Made by a program: the position numbers and the translations under genes. Shown piece by piece: positions 14,658 to 22,815 of a DNA stretch of 48,448 nt; the first letter of the stretch is position 1, and every line of letters starts with the position of its first letter. The stretch spans positions 1 through 48,448 of the forward strand of contig CAJULP010000078.1 of assembly GCA_910587295.1 (NCBI GenBank), written 5' to 3'. The notes under the pieces are model-generated. The model made no database searches and was not told where the DNA came from. It saw only the letters and a program-made list of their open reading frames with translations. This stretch comes from an uncultured Lachnospiraceae bacterium. GTDB lineage: Bacteria; Bacillota; Clostridia; Lachnospirales; Lachnospiraceae.

Positions 14658-17185
14658 TGGACCAGTTGGTATACAGGCTGTGGGCAATGAGCCTGCAGGC
14701 AGACGTTTTGATTCTAATTGTCCTGGCGGCCCGCTTTTTCCTGAGAAGATATCCCAGAATATACAGTTATTGCCTTTGGGCGCTGGTGGGCATCAGGCTT
14801 CTTTGTCCGGTGTGGGTGGAGAGCTCTTTTAGTTTACAGCCGGATTGGTTCAGTTATTCCGGTTTTACGGGGCGGCAGGCAGACGGCGCAATCCCGCTGC
14901 CGGAAATTTCGTCTTCACAGGGGGAAGGCTTGCCGGCAGGGGATGGAAACGATGCACAATATACGGATCAGCTCATGCCGGATCAGCCCATGCCGGACCA
15001 GGCAGGCGGGCAGGAGGCGGAATGGCAGGAAAGCGCCGTGGGGAAAGGACTTGAAGCAGGATCAGAGCTCAAGCCAGCGGCACCGGACTTTAAAAGAAAG
15101 CCGGAAGGAGGACTTGCCAGGCTGCTTGGCGGCGTTTATCTGGCCGGAGCGGCGGTAATTTTGCTGTTCCGTCTTGTGCAGTACCTTCGGATGCGGCACA
15201 GGGTAGCTGCGGCGGTCAGGGAAAAAGGGAATATATGGTTATGCGAAAAGATTGCCTCTCCCTTTGTCATGGGGATTCTCTTTCCCAGGATTTATCTGCC
15301 CTATGATCTTGGGGGGAAAGAAAAGAAATATGTGCTCCGGCACGAGAGGGTACATATCAGACATTGCGATCCGCTGATTCGCATCATAGGAACTTTGTGC
15401 GCCTGCCTGCATTGGTGGAATCCGCTGGTGTGGCTGGCAGTTTACCTGATGGATCAGGATATGGAAATGTTTTGTGATGAGACGGTGCTCCGCCATGCGA
15501 GCCTTGAGGAGAGGAAGGCTTACGCCAAGACGCTGCTTTCTTTTGTGGAAAAGGACGGCAGATTTGGGGAAGGTCTGGCATTTGGGGAATCACATACCAA
15601 AAAGAGGGTGAAAAATATTATGAAAAAGAGAAAACGGAGTCTGCTGATGGTTTGCCTGGCAGGGGCCCTTGCCGTTTTTTGTATGGCGGCGTTCCTGACG
15701 GTTCCCAGGACGGAAGGCGGGGATGGCGGAGGAGGAAACGTGGTAAGTACGGAGGCCATAGGAAATCAGGGGGCTGGAGGAAGCATCCTGCCTGAAGAAG
15801 AGATTTCGGATCATGTCGGCGGGAGCATTCCGGCAGAGGGCAGCGGAGAGGGCGCTTTGACGGACGCGGATTTAGCATGGCTGGTGGAAGTCTGTCCAGG
15901 GATTCCGGAATTTACCGTTAAGGCGGACCAGGATCTTGGTTTTTGGGAAGATTATTTTTTTCAGACTTATACCAGTGATTTTGACAGGGAGCAGGTAAAT
16001 AGATATTCCGAGCAGTATGGATTTGAGATTCCTTATATCAGGGTGGGTTTTGAGGAAGCTGACGGGATGGTGCGGCAGATTTTCGGGGAAAATTTAAGCG
16101 GGTACGGAGTCAGACCGGAAATGTTAGGAGCGGAGGACGGCAATATTATTTACGAGGATGACTCCCTGCTGATTGCGGCATCTGATTCCCCGGAATTTGA
16201 CTTTTCTATGGAAAGCGCCACCATAACGGATCAAATAAGGCAAGTGACGTTTACCAAGACTTTGGCGGATGGGGATGGAGTTTCCCGTGTGGACCTATAT
16301 TTGATTCCGGCGGAAAATGAGCGGGGTTTTGTCATAGGTGGCAAAGAGGAGACGGCAGTGCCCCAGCCTCCGGAAGGGCAGGCATTGACAGGCCAGTCCT
16401 TTGATGTGGAGATGAACCCTTACGGGATGGTGACGTTTGCGGCTTATGCGCCGGATGTAACGGCAAGCCCATATGCGGACGTGACATTTCGGCTTCTCCA
16501 GGACGGACGGGAGATTTATTCTTTTCCTTTGCAGGGAACCGGGGTCAGGGAGGATCAGGCAGTGTTTGAGGGTATGGCGGCAGTGGCTTTTCCGGACCTG
16601 AACGGTGACGGGTATACGGATGTGGTCACTATAGCGGATTACCGGGATGAAAGCAGCCGGATCCTTTCCGAGGTGCGTATCTTTATTTATCATGCCGGCG
16701 GTTATTTTTTGGAGGAAGTTTACCTTGAGGATGCGTATAATATTTCCCACGAGGAAAAGACCATTGCCGGGATAGAAGAATTTGTATCCCGCCCTGAAAA
16801 TCAGGATTACTTTGCCGGAACTTCCATTTACGGCAGGTGGCGGGTAGAGGGGTATCATCTGCCCGGGATTTACGCTCTGTCCCAGCAGGAGATTGACAGC
16901 TATGCGGATGCAAGACTGGAATATGGGGCCGCATCAATGTGGACCAATGTTGACGGAGAGACAAACGCCGTCACAGGGTATGAGCGGGAGGTTGTTGCTA
17001 CGGGGCAGCTGGAAGAAGATTTCAGGGTTGATGGCGCCGCTTTGGGAATCACGGGGGATGAGGTGGTTTCTTATCGGGTAAATACACAAAATGAGTTCCA
17101 GTTCGGGTGCTTCTTTTACCTGATCGATTCGGAGCATGCGCTTATTTATTATGAAGGGGCGTTTTTTGAGGCTGTGCGGAACTAA
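14654..17185 (+). CDS. BlaR1/M56 family membrane metalloprotease with a large novel outer domain
   Basis: The 843-residue protein has two N-terminal membrane helices (residues 13-30, 38-55), a long acidic linker (60-155, with the tandem MPDQ repeat), a third helix (158-178), and a cytosolic M56 zinc protease domain with His230-Glu-x-x-His234 in LRHERVHIRH and the downstream MEMFCDETVLRH. A fourth helix lies near 330-350 (LLMVCLAGALAVFCM). Unlike BlaR1 proper, the C-terminal part (about 490 residues) lacks a penicillin-binding domain (no SxxK/SxN/KTG seen). It contains a Ca-binding-like motif, DLNGDGYTDV. It probably senses an outer signal and cleaves BlaI. Its TAA lies inside the terminal repeat of the next element. 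Confidence 0.9.
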   Translation: MMDQLVYRLWAMSLQADVLILIVLAARFFLRRYPRIYSYCLWALVGIRLLCPVWVESSFSLQPDWFSYSGFTGRQADGAIPLPEISSSQGEGLPAGDGNDAQYTDQLMPDQPMPDQAGGQEAEWQESAVGKGLEAGSELKPAAPDFKRKPEGGLARLLGGVYLAGAAVILLFRLVQYLRMRHRVAAAVREKGNIWLCEKIASPFVMGILFPRIYLPYDLGGKEKKYVLRHERVHIRHCDPLIRIIGTLCACLHWWNPLVWLAVYLMDQDMEMFCDETVLRHASLEERKAYAKTLLSFVEKDGRFGEGLAFGESHTKKRVKNIMKKRKRSLLMVCLAGALAVFCMAAFLTVPRTEGGDGGGGNVVSTEAIGNQGAGGSILPEEEISDHVGGSIPAEGSGEGALTDADLAWLVEVCPGIPEFTVKADQDLGFWEDYFFQTYTSDFDREQVNRYSEQYGFEIPYIRVGFEEADGMVRQIFGENLSGYGVRPEMLGAEDGNIIYEDDSLLIAASDSPEFDFSMESATITDQIRQVTFTKTLADGDGVSRVDLYLIPAENERGFVIGGKEETAVPQPPEGQALTGQSFDVEMNPYGMVTFAAYAPDVTASPYADVTFRLLQDGREIYSFPLQGTGVREDQAVFEGMAAVAFPDLNGDGYTDVVTIADYRDESSRILSEVRIFIYHAGGYFLEEVYLEDAYNISHEEKTIAGIEEFVSRPENQDYFAGTSIYGRWRVEGYHLPGIYALSQQEIDSYADARLEYGAASMWTNVDGETNAVTGYEREVVATGQLEEDFRVDGAALGITGDEVVSYRVNTQNEFQFGCFFYLIDSEHALIYYEGAFFEAVRN

Positions 17186-17190
17186 ATTCT

Positions 17191-17343
17191 CGTTTAGTTG
17201 GGTTAAAGGGGTTGTCTAAATGCCCGAAGGGAAGGAAAGAAAAATCTACGTCACCACGCTAGGATAAAGCGTTCGCGAAATGGTTCCTTAAGATTTTTCT
17301 TTCCTTTCCTTCGAGTTTTTGGCTAACACTAACCCAACGAAAC
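17191..17343 (+). repeat. Fold-back unit 1
   Basis: The ends are GTTTAGTTGGGTT and AACCCAACGAAAC. The stem proper pairs 17223-17247 with 17291-17315 (25 bases, two G-T type mismatches; purine-rich left arm GGAAGGAAAG). The loop holds the conserved core: TACGTCACCACGCT, a 10-base variable centre, then GTTCGCGAAATGGTTCCTTA (17248-17290). Confidence 0.85.
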
Positions 17344-17456
17344 ATTCAACTAAATGTGAAAACCACTACTTAAATGACTGCCGCTAATAGTACCATTTAC
17401 GCCACATTGCGTCAAATAGCCAGCTACGTAGTGGGTAGAAATCTAGTCAAGCGGCC
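17344..17456. other. Spacer between the two fold-back units
   Basis: This 113-base segment holds a weak hairpin (CCACTAC near 17363 with GTAGTGG near 17428) and a partial end-like motif CAACTAAA at 17347. No open frame of note. Confidence 0.4.
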
Positions 17457-17603
17457 AGTTGGGCTTACATGAGCCAATAAACCAGCCGGGATGAGGGATA
17501 AAAATCTTAAGGAACCATTTCGCGAACGTATTATCAAGCGTGGTGACGTAGATTTTTATCCCTCATCCCGGCGGTTTTATTTGCCATGTACCCCAACTAA
17601 ACG
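17457..17603 (-). repeat. Fold-back unit 2, inverted copy with a different stem
   Basis: Read on the minus strand, the same core is present: the 14-base and 20-base blocks are identical to unit 1 and only the 9-base centre differs. The stem sequence is quite different (CCGGGATGAGGGATAAAA pairing perfectly with its partner, 17486-17507 with 17550-17571), yet still fully complementary. The outer ends AGTTGGGC and CCCCAACTAAACG resemble those of unit 1. Confidence 0.85.
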
Positions 17604-17703
17604 GGAATTTAGAAAAGCAGGTGGAATGTTATGCCGGGGAGTGGTACAATACTAATGGTATCGTAAAAAACACAAAATAAGTTTTGGATCAGGAGGTATT
17701 GGC

Positions 17704-18450
17704 ATGTTATTGAAAGACAAAGTAGCGGTGGTCACAGGCGGAAGCCGGGGCATTGGGTTTGCCACGGTGGAAGCGTTTGTAAAAGAGGGGGCTAAGGTGG
17801 TTTTGTGCGCAAGCCGGCAGGAAACGGCAGACAAAGCGTTAGAACAGCTTAAGGAAAAATACCCGGATGCGGTAGTGGAAGGGATTTGGCCTAAGCTGTC
17901 AGATTACGGGGAAGTGGTGGACGCTTTTGGAAAGATCGCAGAAAAGTACGGGCGGATCGATATCCTGGTAAACAACGCAGGAATGTCAGAGAGCACGCCC
18001 TTTTCCAAGTATACGGAAGAAACCTTTGATAAGGTGATGGATCTTAATGTAAAGAGCGTTTATAACTGCACCAAGGCGGTGTGTGAAGCGATGAAGGAGC
18101 AGGGGGGCGGCGTGATCTTAAACACATCCTCTATGGTAAGCATTTACGGGCAGCCTGCGGGGCTGGCTTACCCTACCTCCAAATTTGCGGTAAACGGGAT
18201 GACCTTATCCCTTGCAAGGGAGCTGGGGCCCTTTGGCATCCGTGTAAATGCGGTTGCGCCTGGGATCATCTACACGGACATGATGAAGGCGGTTCCCAAA
18301 GAGGTGATCGATCCTATGATCGCACAGATTCCGCTCCGCAGGGTGGGGCAGCCGGAGGACATCGCCAATGCTTTCGTATTCCTTGCTTCGGATATGGCGT
18401 CTTATATCACTGGCGTAGTGCTTCGCGTGGACGGGCTGGCAAGGGCCTGA
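17704..18450 (+). CDS. Short-chain dehydrogenase/reductase (FabG/BaiA-like)
   Basis: The 248-residue NAD(P)-dependent oxidoreductase has cofactor motif TGGSRGIGFA (residues 11-20), structural NNAG near 88, and catalytic Ser near 142 (NTSSMVS) with YxxxK in AYPTSKFAVNG. The PG loop is at VAPGIIYTDM. The block ALEQLKEKYPDAVVEG and the end VDG resemble bile-acid hydroxysteroid dehydrogenases of the BaiA group, but FabG-like acyl or sugar substrates fit equally. AGGAGG precedes the ATG. It is monocistronic, with its own terminator. The C-terminus VDGLARA lacks the usual GG. Substrate uncertain. Confidence 0.88.
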   Translation: MLLKDKVAVVTGGSRGIGFATVEAFVKEGAKVVLCASRQETADKALEQLKEKYPDAVVEGIWPKLSDYGEVVDAFGKIAEKYGRIDILVNNAGMSESTPFSKYTEETFDKVMDLNVKSVYNCTKAVCEAMKEQGGGVILNTSSMVSIYGQPAGLAYPTSKFAVNGMTLSLARELGPFGIRVNAVAPGIIYTDMMKAVPKEVIDPMIAQIPLRRVGQPEDIANAFVFLASDMASYITGVVLRVDGLARA

Positions 18451-18472
18451 TGACGGTTACACAGGCGTAAAG

Positions 18473-18517
18473 ATCAGGGGGTTTTCCATAAAAGTGGAAA
18501 ATCTCCTGATTTTTTTC
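18473..18517 (+). terminator. Rho-independent terminator after the SDR gene
   Basis: Arms ATCAGGGGGTTTTCCA and TGGAAAATCTCCTGAT (18473-18488 and 18495-18510, one internal mismatch) with a six-base loop, followed by seven T. Confidence 0.88.
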
Positions 18518-18575
18518 TCCATTTTCCTGTTTTGGAACGTTATACAGTTAGAGTACAAAAGGAAGGAGGGGCGTG

Positions 18576-19097
18576 ATGGATCAGGATTTTCTTTTGATTG
18601 GGAAAATGAGGCATGGGGATGAGGAAGCCATGGAACTTTTTGTGCGGAAATATTATCCTCAGGTTTTAAAGTACTGCAGCTTCCATTCCGGGGATACGCA
18701 GTGCGCAGAAGACCTGGCACAGGAAACGTTCCTTCGGTTTTTCCGGGCGCTTGCAGGCTATTCTTGTCAGGGAAAGAGCTTAAACTATCTTTACACCATT
18801 GCAAGAAACCTGTGTGTGGACACCTTCAGGGAAAAATGGGAAGTTCCGGTGGAAGGTTTTTCGGAACCGGGAGAAGAAAAAATGACCGGGATCGACGAGA
18901 GACTGGCCCTGGAAAGTGCCATGTCAAAGCTTCCCGATGAATTAAAAGAGGTGGTGATCCTGCGTTTTTTTCAGGAACTGCGGGTAAAGGAGATCGCAAG
19001 GATCCTGGGGATTGGCGCACCTTCCGTAAAGTATCGGTTAAAGAAGGCATTGGCGTTACTGAAACAGGTTTTGGAAGAGAAGGAGAAGAAGGGATGA
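18576..19097 (+). CDS. ECF RNA polymerase sigma factor
   Basis: The 173-residue extracytoplasmic-function sigma factor has region 2 at residues 18-85 (FVRKYYPQVLKYC, DLAQETFLRFFRAL for promoter melting) and region 4 at 110-165 (LPDELKEVVILRFFQELRVKEIARILGI, then SVKYRLKKAL). GGAAGGAGG stands 6 bases before the ATG at 18576; a GTG three bases earlier is also in frame. A possible self-promoter GGAAC at 18534-18538 lies upstream. The stop overlaps the next gene (ATGA). It leads a four-gene operon with a membrane protein and an ABC exporter. Confidence 0.93.
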   Translation: MDQDFLLIGKMRHGDEEAMELFVRKYYPQVLKYCSFHSGDTQCAEDLAQETFLRFFRALAGYSCQGKSLNYLYTIARNLCVDTFREKWEVPVEGFSEPGEEKMTGIDERLALESAMSKLPDELKEVVILRFFQELRVKEIARILGIGAPSVKYRLKKALALLKQVLEEKEKKG

Positions 19098-19852
19098 AAA
19101 CGGTACAGGAACGGTTAAAAGAATATGGAAAACAATGTCAGCCGGCTTTGGATGAAGACAGGGTAAAAGAGGCCGTATGGCGGGGGCAGGCAGCTTTCTT
19201 TGAGGAGGCGGAGAAATGCCAGGCATCATATTTTGATTTTTTCTGGCAGCAGGCAGGATACATCAGGAAGAGATGGTGGGGACTGCAGCTATTAGCGCTT
19301 ACGCTGCTTTGGTGCTGGGTCCGCAATGTTTCCGAAAAAAGAGGGATCCAGGGCGCAATGGGAGTCATGGCGGCAGTGTTTGCGATTCTGCTGATTCCGG
19401 AGTTGTGGAAGAACCGGGCCGCTAATGCCATGGAAGTAGAAGGCAGTACTTATTATTCCCTGCGGCAGATCTATGCGGCCAGGATGCTTGCCTTTGGGGT
19501 GGTGGATATTGGGCTTTTGAGTGTATTTACGGTGGTGGTTTCGGTGACAACTTTTATTCAGGCGAAAGAGATGGTAATCTATTTTTTTCTGCCTTTTACG
19601 GTAGCCTGCTGTATTCTGTTCCGAACGTTAGGAAGTGGGATGGCAGCGACACAGATGGGAACCATGTCCTTGGCGCTTTTTTGGATGGGTGTGTGGCTGT
19701 TTGTGGTAACAAATGAGCAGATTTATCTAAAGGTTTCCATTCCCGCCTGGGGGGCAATGCTTTTGCTGGCGGCGGCATACCTTGTCTTTGCAGTGAAAAA
19801 GGCGGTTACGACGTGTGAAAATTTTGTGGAGGTGGAGATTGGATGGAACTGA
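19094..19852 (+). CDS. Polytopic membrane protein, probable anti-sigma or ABC partner
   Basis: The 252-residue protein has a cytosolic N-terminal segment of about 50 residues (helical, KEYGKQCQPALDEDRVKEAVW), where anti-sigma factors bind their sigma. About six hydrophobic helices follow, between residues 58 and 235. I do not recognise a named family. It overlaps the sigma gene by four bases and the ABC ATPase gene by ten, so it is translated with both. Position suggests it tethers the sigma factor at the membrane or is a membrane subunit of the ABC exporter; neither is shown by a motif. Confidence 0.8.
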   Translation: MKTVQERLKEYGKQCQPALDEDRVKEAVWRGQAAFFEEAEKCQASYFDFFWQQAGYIRKRWWGLQLLALTLLWCWVRNVSEKRGIQGAMGVMAAVFAILLIPELWKNRAANAMEVEGSTYYSLRQIYAARMLAFGVVDIGLLSVFTVVVSVTTFIQAKEMVIYFFLPFTVACCILFRTLGSGMAATQMGTMSLALFWMGVWLFVVTNEQIYLKVSIPAWGAMLLLAAAYLVFAVKKAVTTCENFVEVEIGWN

Positions 19853-20730
19853 GATTAGAAAATTTATCAAGGGATTTTAAGGAGATCCGGGCGGTAGACC
19901 GGGTGAACTGTAGGATGAAAAACGGCGTTTACGGGCTTTTAGGTGTAAACGGGGCTGGGAAGACTACCCTTATGCGGATGCTCTGCACGTTGCTTACGCC
20001 TACGGAAGGGAAGATTACTTATAACGGGAAAGACATTTTTGCCATGGGAGAGGAATATCGTAAGGTGCTGGGGTATCTGCCACAGGAATTTGGATTTTAT
20101 CCTGATTTTACCGTAAAGGATTATCTGCTTTACATTGCTTCTATCAAAGGGCTCAACCGGGCGGCGGCGAGGAAAAAGACAGCCATGCTGTTACAGAAAG
20201 TGGGGCTTTCAAAGCAGCAGAACCGGAAAATGAAAAAGCTTTCCGGCGGTATGAAGCGCAGGGCAGGGATTGCCCAGGCCATGTTAAACAATCCGGAAAT
20301 CCTGATCTTGGATGAGCCTACCGCAGGGCTTGACCCCAGTGAGCGGATTCGTTTCCGTAATTTGATCAGTGAGCTTGCGAGGGAACGGCTGGTGATCTTG
20401 TCCACTCATATTGTTTCCGATGTGGAGTACATTGCCAATCAGATCCTGCTTATGAAGGACGGGGCGCTGCTCCATTTCGGCACCTTGCAGGAGATCATCG
20501 AGGAAGTAGAGGAAAAGGTGTGGAGCGTGGATATCCCTGCAGCGAAGGCTCCGGACTATATGAAACAGTACAAGGTAGTCAGCGCAAAGACAGGAGAAGG
20601 AATGGCACATATGCGGATCCTATCGGACAAAGCGCCTTATCCGGGAGCAGTGGAAGAAGAACTTACGCTGGAGGACGTGTTTTTACATTATTTTGGGGAA
20701 ACGGCAGGTGAAGAAGATGATCAGGTTTGA
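19843..20730 (+). CDS. ABC transporter ATP-binding protein
   Basis: The 295-residue ATPase belongs to the ABC-2 exporter type. Walker A is LLGVNGAGKTT (residues 33-43), the Q-loop is LPQEFGFYP, the signature is KLSGGMKRR, and Walker B is ILILDEPTAGLDP; the switch His is in STHIVSDVEY. The C-terminal 80 residues are the usual regulatory tail of CcmA/BcrA-type subunits. It overlaps the genes on both sides (10 and 14 bases). It powers export of an unknown substrate, perhaps an antimicrobial or lipid, with the permease that follows, under the ECF factor of the operon. Confidence 0.95.
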   Translation: MELRLENLSRDFKEIRAVDRVNCRMKNGVYGLLGVNGAGKTTLMRMLCTLLTPTEGKITYNGKDIFAMGEEYRKVLGYLPQEFGFYPDFTVKDYLLYIASIKGLNRAAARKKTAMLLQKVGLSKQQNRKMKKLSGGMKRRAGIAQAMLNNPEILILDEPTAGLDPSERIRFRNLISELARERLVILSTHIVSDVEYIANQILLMKDGALLHFGTLQEIIEEVEEKVWSVDIPAAKAPDYMKQYKVVSAKTGEGMAHMRILSDKAPYPGAVEEELTLEDVFLHYFGETAGEEDDQV

Positions 20731-21943
20731 GTTGAAAAAAGTATTTGTAAAGCCCAGCAGCAGGATTGCCCTTTTGTTGTTGGCCCTTTTGCTTGGCGTG
20801 AGCTGTTTTCTCGCCATAGACGGTGGATATGTGATTAATGAACAGGGGGAGCGGGACACTGGGATCCGTGCAAGGAGAATGGTCAGGGATATGCAGAAGG
20901 AGTGGGAAGGAGAACTGACAGAGGAAGTGCTTGCAAACGTCATTGCGGAAAACGCCAGGATCAATGCCCTTCCCGGATATTGGGGGGAGGACGGATGGGC
21001 AACGAATATCGGTTATAGCTGGAAGCAGGGGATAAGTCATATTTGCGAGATGCTATGCCGTGCCTTTGGTGGATTTCGGGAATATGACTTCCGCCGGGTG
21101 GATTCCCTGTTCCCGGCAGATGCCGGTCAGTTTTATGAAAGGCGCATTCTACAGCTAAAAGAGTGGCTTTCGGGGGAAGCGATAGACCAGTTTTCGGATG
21201 GGGAAAAGGAATTTTTGGTCAGGCGGTATGAAGAATTGAAGACGCCATTATATTATGATTATGTGGATGGCTGGAACCGGCTTTTTGAGTACGCCCCCAC
21301 GGTCATCATGATCACGGTGATGACTTTGGGATTTTTGGCGGCGGGGATCTTTTCCGGGGAGTTCCAGCTTAAGGCGGATGCCATATTCTTTTCTTCTCTC
21401 CATGGGCGGGGCAGGGCAAGCGGGGCCAAGCTTTGGGCAGGGCTTATCATGGTGACGGCCATTTACTGGGTGATGATGCTTATCTATTCCGCAGCCGTGC
21501 TTGTGTGCGTGGGGGCTGACGGGGCGGGCTGCGCCATCCAGCTTACCGGCCGGGGATGGAAGAGCTTTTACAATATCACCATCGGGCAGGAATACCTGTT
21601 GATTTTGTTTGGCGGGTATTTTGGTGCACTTTTTATGATGCTTTTGGTGATGCTGGCATCTGCAAAGGCAAGGTCGGCTGTTTTGGCGGTGACGATTCCG
21701 TTTTTCCTGATTTTCCTTCCCAATTTACTGGCTATGGTTCCTGATCCCCTGATCAACAAGGTCTGTGGGCTTTTGCCGGATCAGCTTCTGCAGATGAATA
21801 TGACGGTATGTTATTTTAATCTGTACCAGATTGGCGGGAAGGTGATGGGGGCTGTTCCGATCCTGTTTGTGGTCTATCTGGCGCTGGCGGCGCTGCTTGG
21901 CCCGGTGATCTATCAGGTGTTCCGGAAGGCGGAGGCAGGGTGA
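20717..21943 (+). CDS. ABC-2 type transporter permease
   Basis: The 408-residue permease has a first membrane helix at residues 16-34 (RIALLLLALLLGVSCFLAI), then a large outer loop of about 160 residues rich in Glu and aromatic residues, then five or six helices between 200 and 400. This is the ABC-2 export fold with an extended first loop. The ATG at 20717 is preferred over the one at 20693 because AGGTGAAG lies just upstream and the protein then starts MIRFELKKVF, typical of such permeases. It ends the ECF operon; no clear terminator follows. Confidence 0.9.
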   Translation: MIRFELKKVFVKPSSRIALLLLALLLGVSCFLAIDGGYVINEQGERDTGIRARRMVRDMQKEWEGELTEEVLANVIAENARINALPGYWGEDGWATNIGYSWKQGISHICEMLCRAFGGFREYDFRRVDSLFPADAGQFYERRILQLKEWLSGEAIDQFSDGEKEFLVRRYEELKTPLYYDYVDGWNRLFEYAPTVIMITVMTLGFLAAGIFSGEFQLKADAIFFSSLHGRGRASGAKLWAGLIMVTAIYWVMMLIYSAAVLVCVGADGAGCAIQLTGRGWKSFYNITIGQEYLLILFGGYFGALFMMLLVMLASAKARSAVLAVTIPFFLIFLPNLLAMVPDPLINKVCGLLPDQLLQMNMTVCYFNLYQIGGKVMGAVPILFVVYLALAALLGPVIYQVFRKAEAG

Positions 21944-21983
21944 AGACGTGAGGAAGAAAAATTTTGATCAGTACATAGGCTGT

Positions 21984-22586
21984 TTACCAGTACTTTTCAA
22001 TTTTTTCTTCCGCATCTGACGGCATGAAGGAGAAGACTTCCTGAAGCGCAAGCCGTGTCTGTGTCTTGGTTTTCTCGTCTTTCTTATATTGCCGGATGAA
22101 GTTCAGGATGTGGCTCTCTGTTTGCGTCTCTTGCCAGGTCAATTGTGCGTCTTTGTGTTTTAACTGCACATCCTTTTTTGCCAGCTCTCCCTGTTGCTTT
22201 GCTATCTGTTCTTTAAATTGCTCGCTGAGGAGTCTGATTGCCGGTTTCATGACTTCATGCACCTCCCAAAGCAGTTCCGGTTCTCCATGAAACAAATGGT
22301 CACATGCTTTCCCTATCAGACCCACAATATCTATTGCGGCTTCGTTAGACAGGGTTCCGTTTTCTTCTTCACGTTTTATAATTATGATACATTCATCAAT
22401 AAATTTTGTCAAATCTTTTTGGAAAGCCTTCATCTGTGCATGGGCAGTGCAGGACTTGGAGGGATTTTCCATCCTTTTTATGATTGCGTCAAATTTGTGC
22501 TTGAACCGTATAGGAAAATAAGGAAAAAGCAGCCCCAGCCCTTTTTTAGCGGCCATTTCCGCCGGCATCGGCCCATTCCAGGCCAT
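21984..22586 (-). CDS. Hypothetical protein overlapping the upstream gene
   Basis: The 200-residue, helix-rich protein is of unknown family. Residues 15-45 are basic and aromatic (LLFPYFPIRFKHKFDAIIKR); residues 115-160 are a coiled coil rich in Lys and Gln (QFKEQIAKQQGELAKKDVQL). It ends FSFMPSDAEEKIEKYW. The start region overlaps the preceding gene by 41 bases in a different frame, and the first ATG lacks a ribosome site. Either the two are coupled, or a one-base shift has split a single longer gene of about 280 codons. It is convergent with the ABC operon. Confidence 0.6.
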   Translation of the reverse strand: MAWNGPMPAEMAAKKGLGLLFPYFPIRFKHKFDAIIKRMENPSKSCTAHAQMKAFQKDLTKFIDECIIIIKREEENGTLSNEAAIDIVGLIGKACDHLFHGEPELLWEVHEVMKPAIRLLSEQFKEQIAKQQGELAKKDVQLKHKDAQLTWQETQTESHILNFIRQYKKDEKTKTQTRLALQEVFSFMPSDAEEKIEKYW

Positions 22587-22815
22587 GTACTAAAGCTATA
22601 TTCATATCGTATTCCAGCATCCTGACCGCAATGTTCCCGCCTGGTTTCATCTGGCATTCCATATGGTACAGTTCTATCTGCCTTTTCAGCATTTCATCCC
22701 ATAGAAAATACTGCCTTTTCATATCCGGAGTCATCTCTTCCAGCACTTTACCGGGAATCTGGTGATGATATTTTGTTTCTTCAATTTTGGGTGTTTTTTG
22801 TCTTTCTTTTTCCAT
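22546..22815 (-). CDS. Hypothetical protein, possibly the first half of the gene above
   Basis: The 89-residue product starts MEKERQKTPKIEE, with AAAGGAAA seven bases before the ATG at 22815. It is helical and Met-rich (MTPDMKRQYFLWDEMLKRQI, then ALVHGLEWADAGGNGR at the end). I do not recognise it. It runs 41 bases into the gene starting at 22586 in another frame, and that gene's N-terminus would continue naturally from this C-terminus. Open frame further upstream to 23007 has no ribosome site and is not claimed. Confidence 0.55.
   Translation of the reverse strand: MEKERQKTPKIEETKYHHQIPGKVLEEMTPDMKRQYFLWDEMLKRQIELYHMECQMKPGGNIAVRMLEYDMNIALVHGLEWADAGGNGR

Larger units (their letters stand above)
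17182..17612. repeat. Compound fold-back element (MITE-like) with 23-base terminal inverted repeats
   Basis: The outer ends, 17182-17204 and 17590-17612, are inverted copies matching at 21 of 23 positions (CGTTTAGTTGGG inside both). Between them lie two smaller palindromic units in opposite orientation. The element encodes no protein. It begins in the stop codon of the BlaR1-like gene and ends 92 bases before the SDR gene. It could be a non-autonomous mobile element, a structured RNA or a bidirectional terminator. I cannot identify a target duplication. Confidence 0.85.

Noticed and set aside
17191..17603. Integron attC-like reading of the GTTGGGT and ACCCAAC ends of the fold-back units
   Set aside because: attC has RYYYAAC on the left and GTTRRRY on the right. 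The units here have the reverse order, no integrase gene is present and the internal structure is different.
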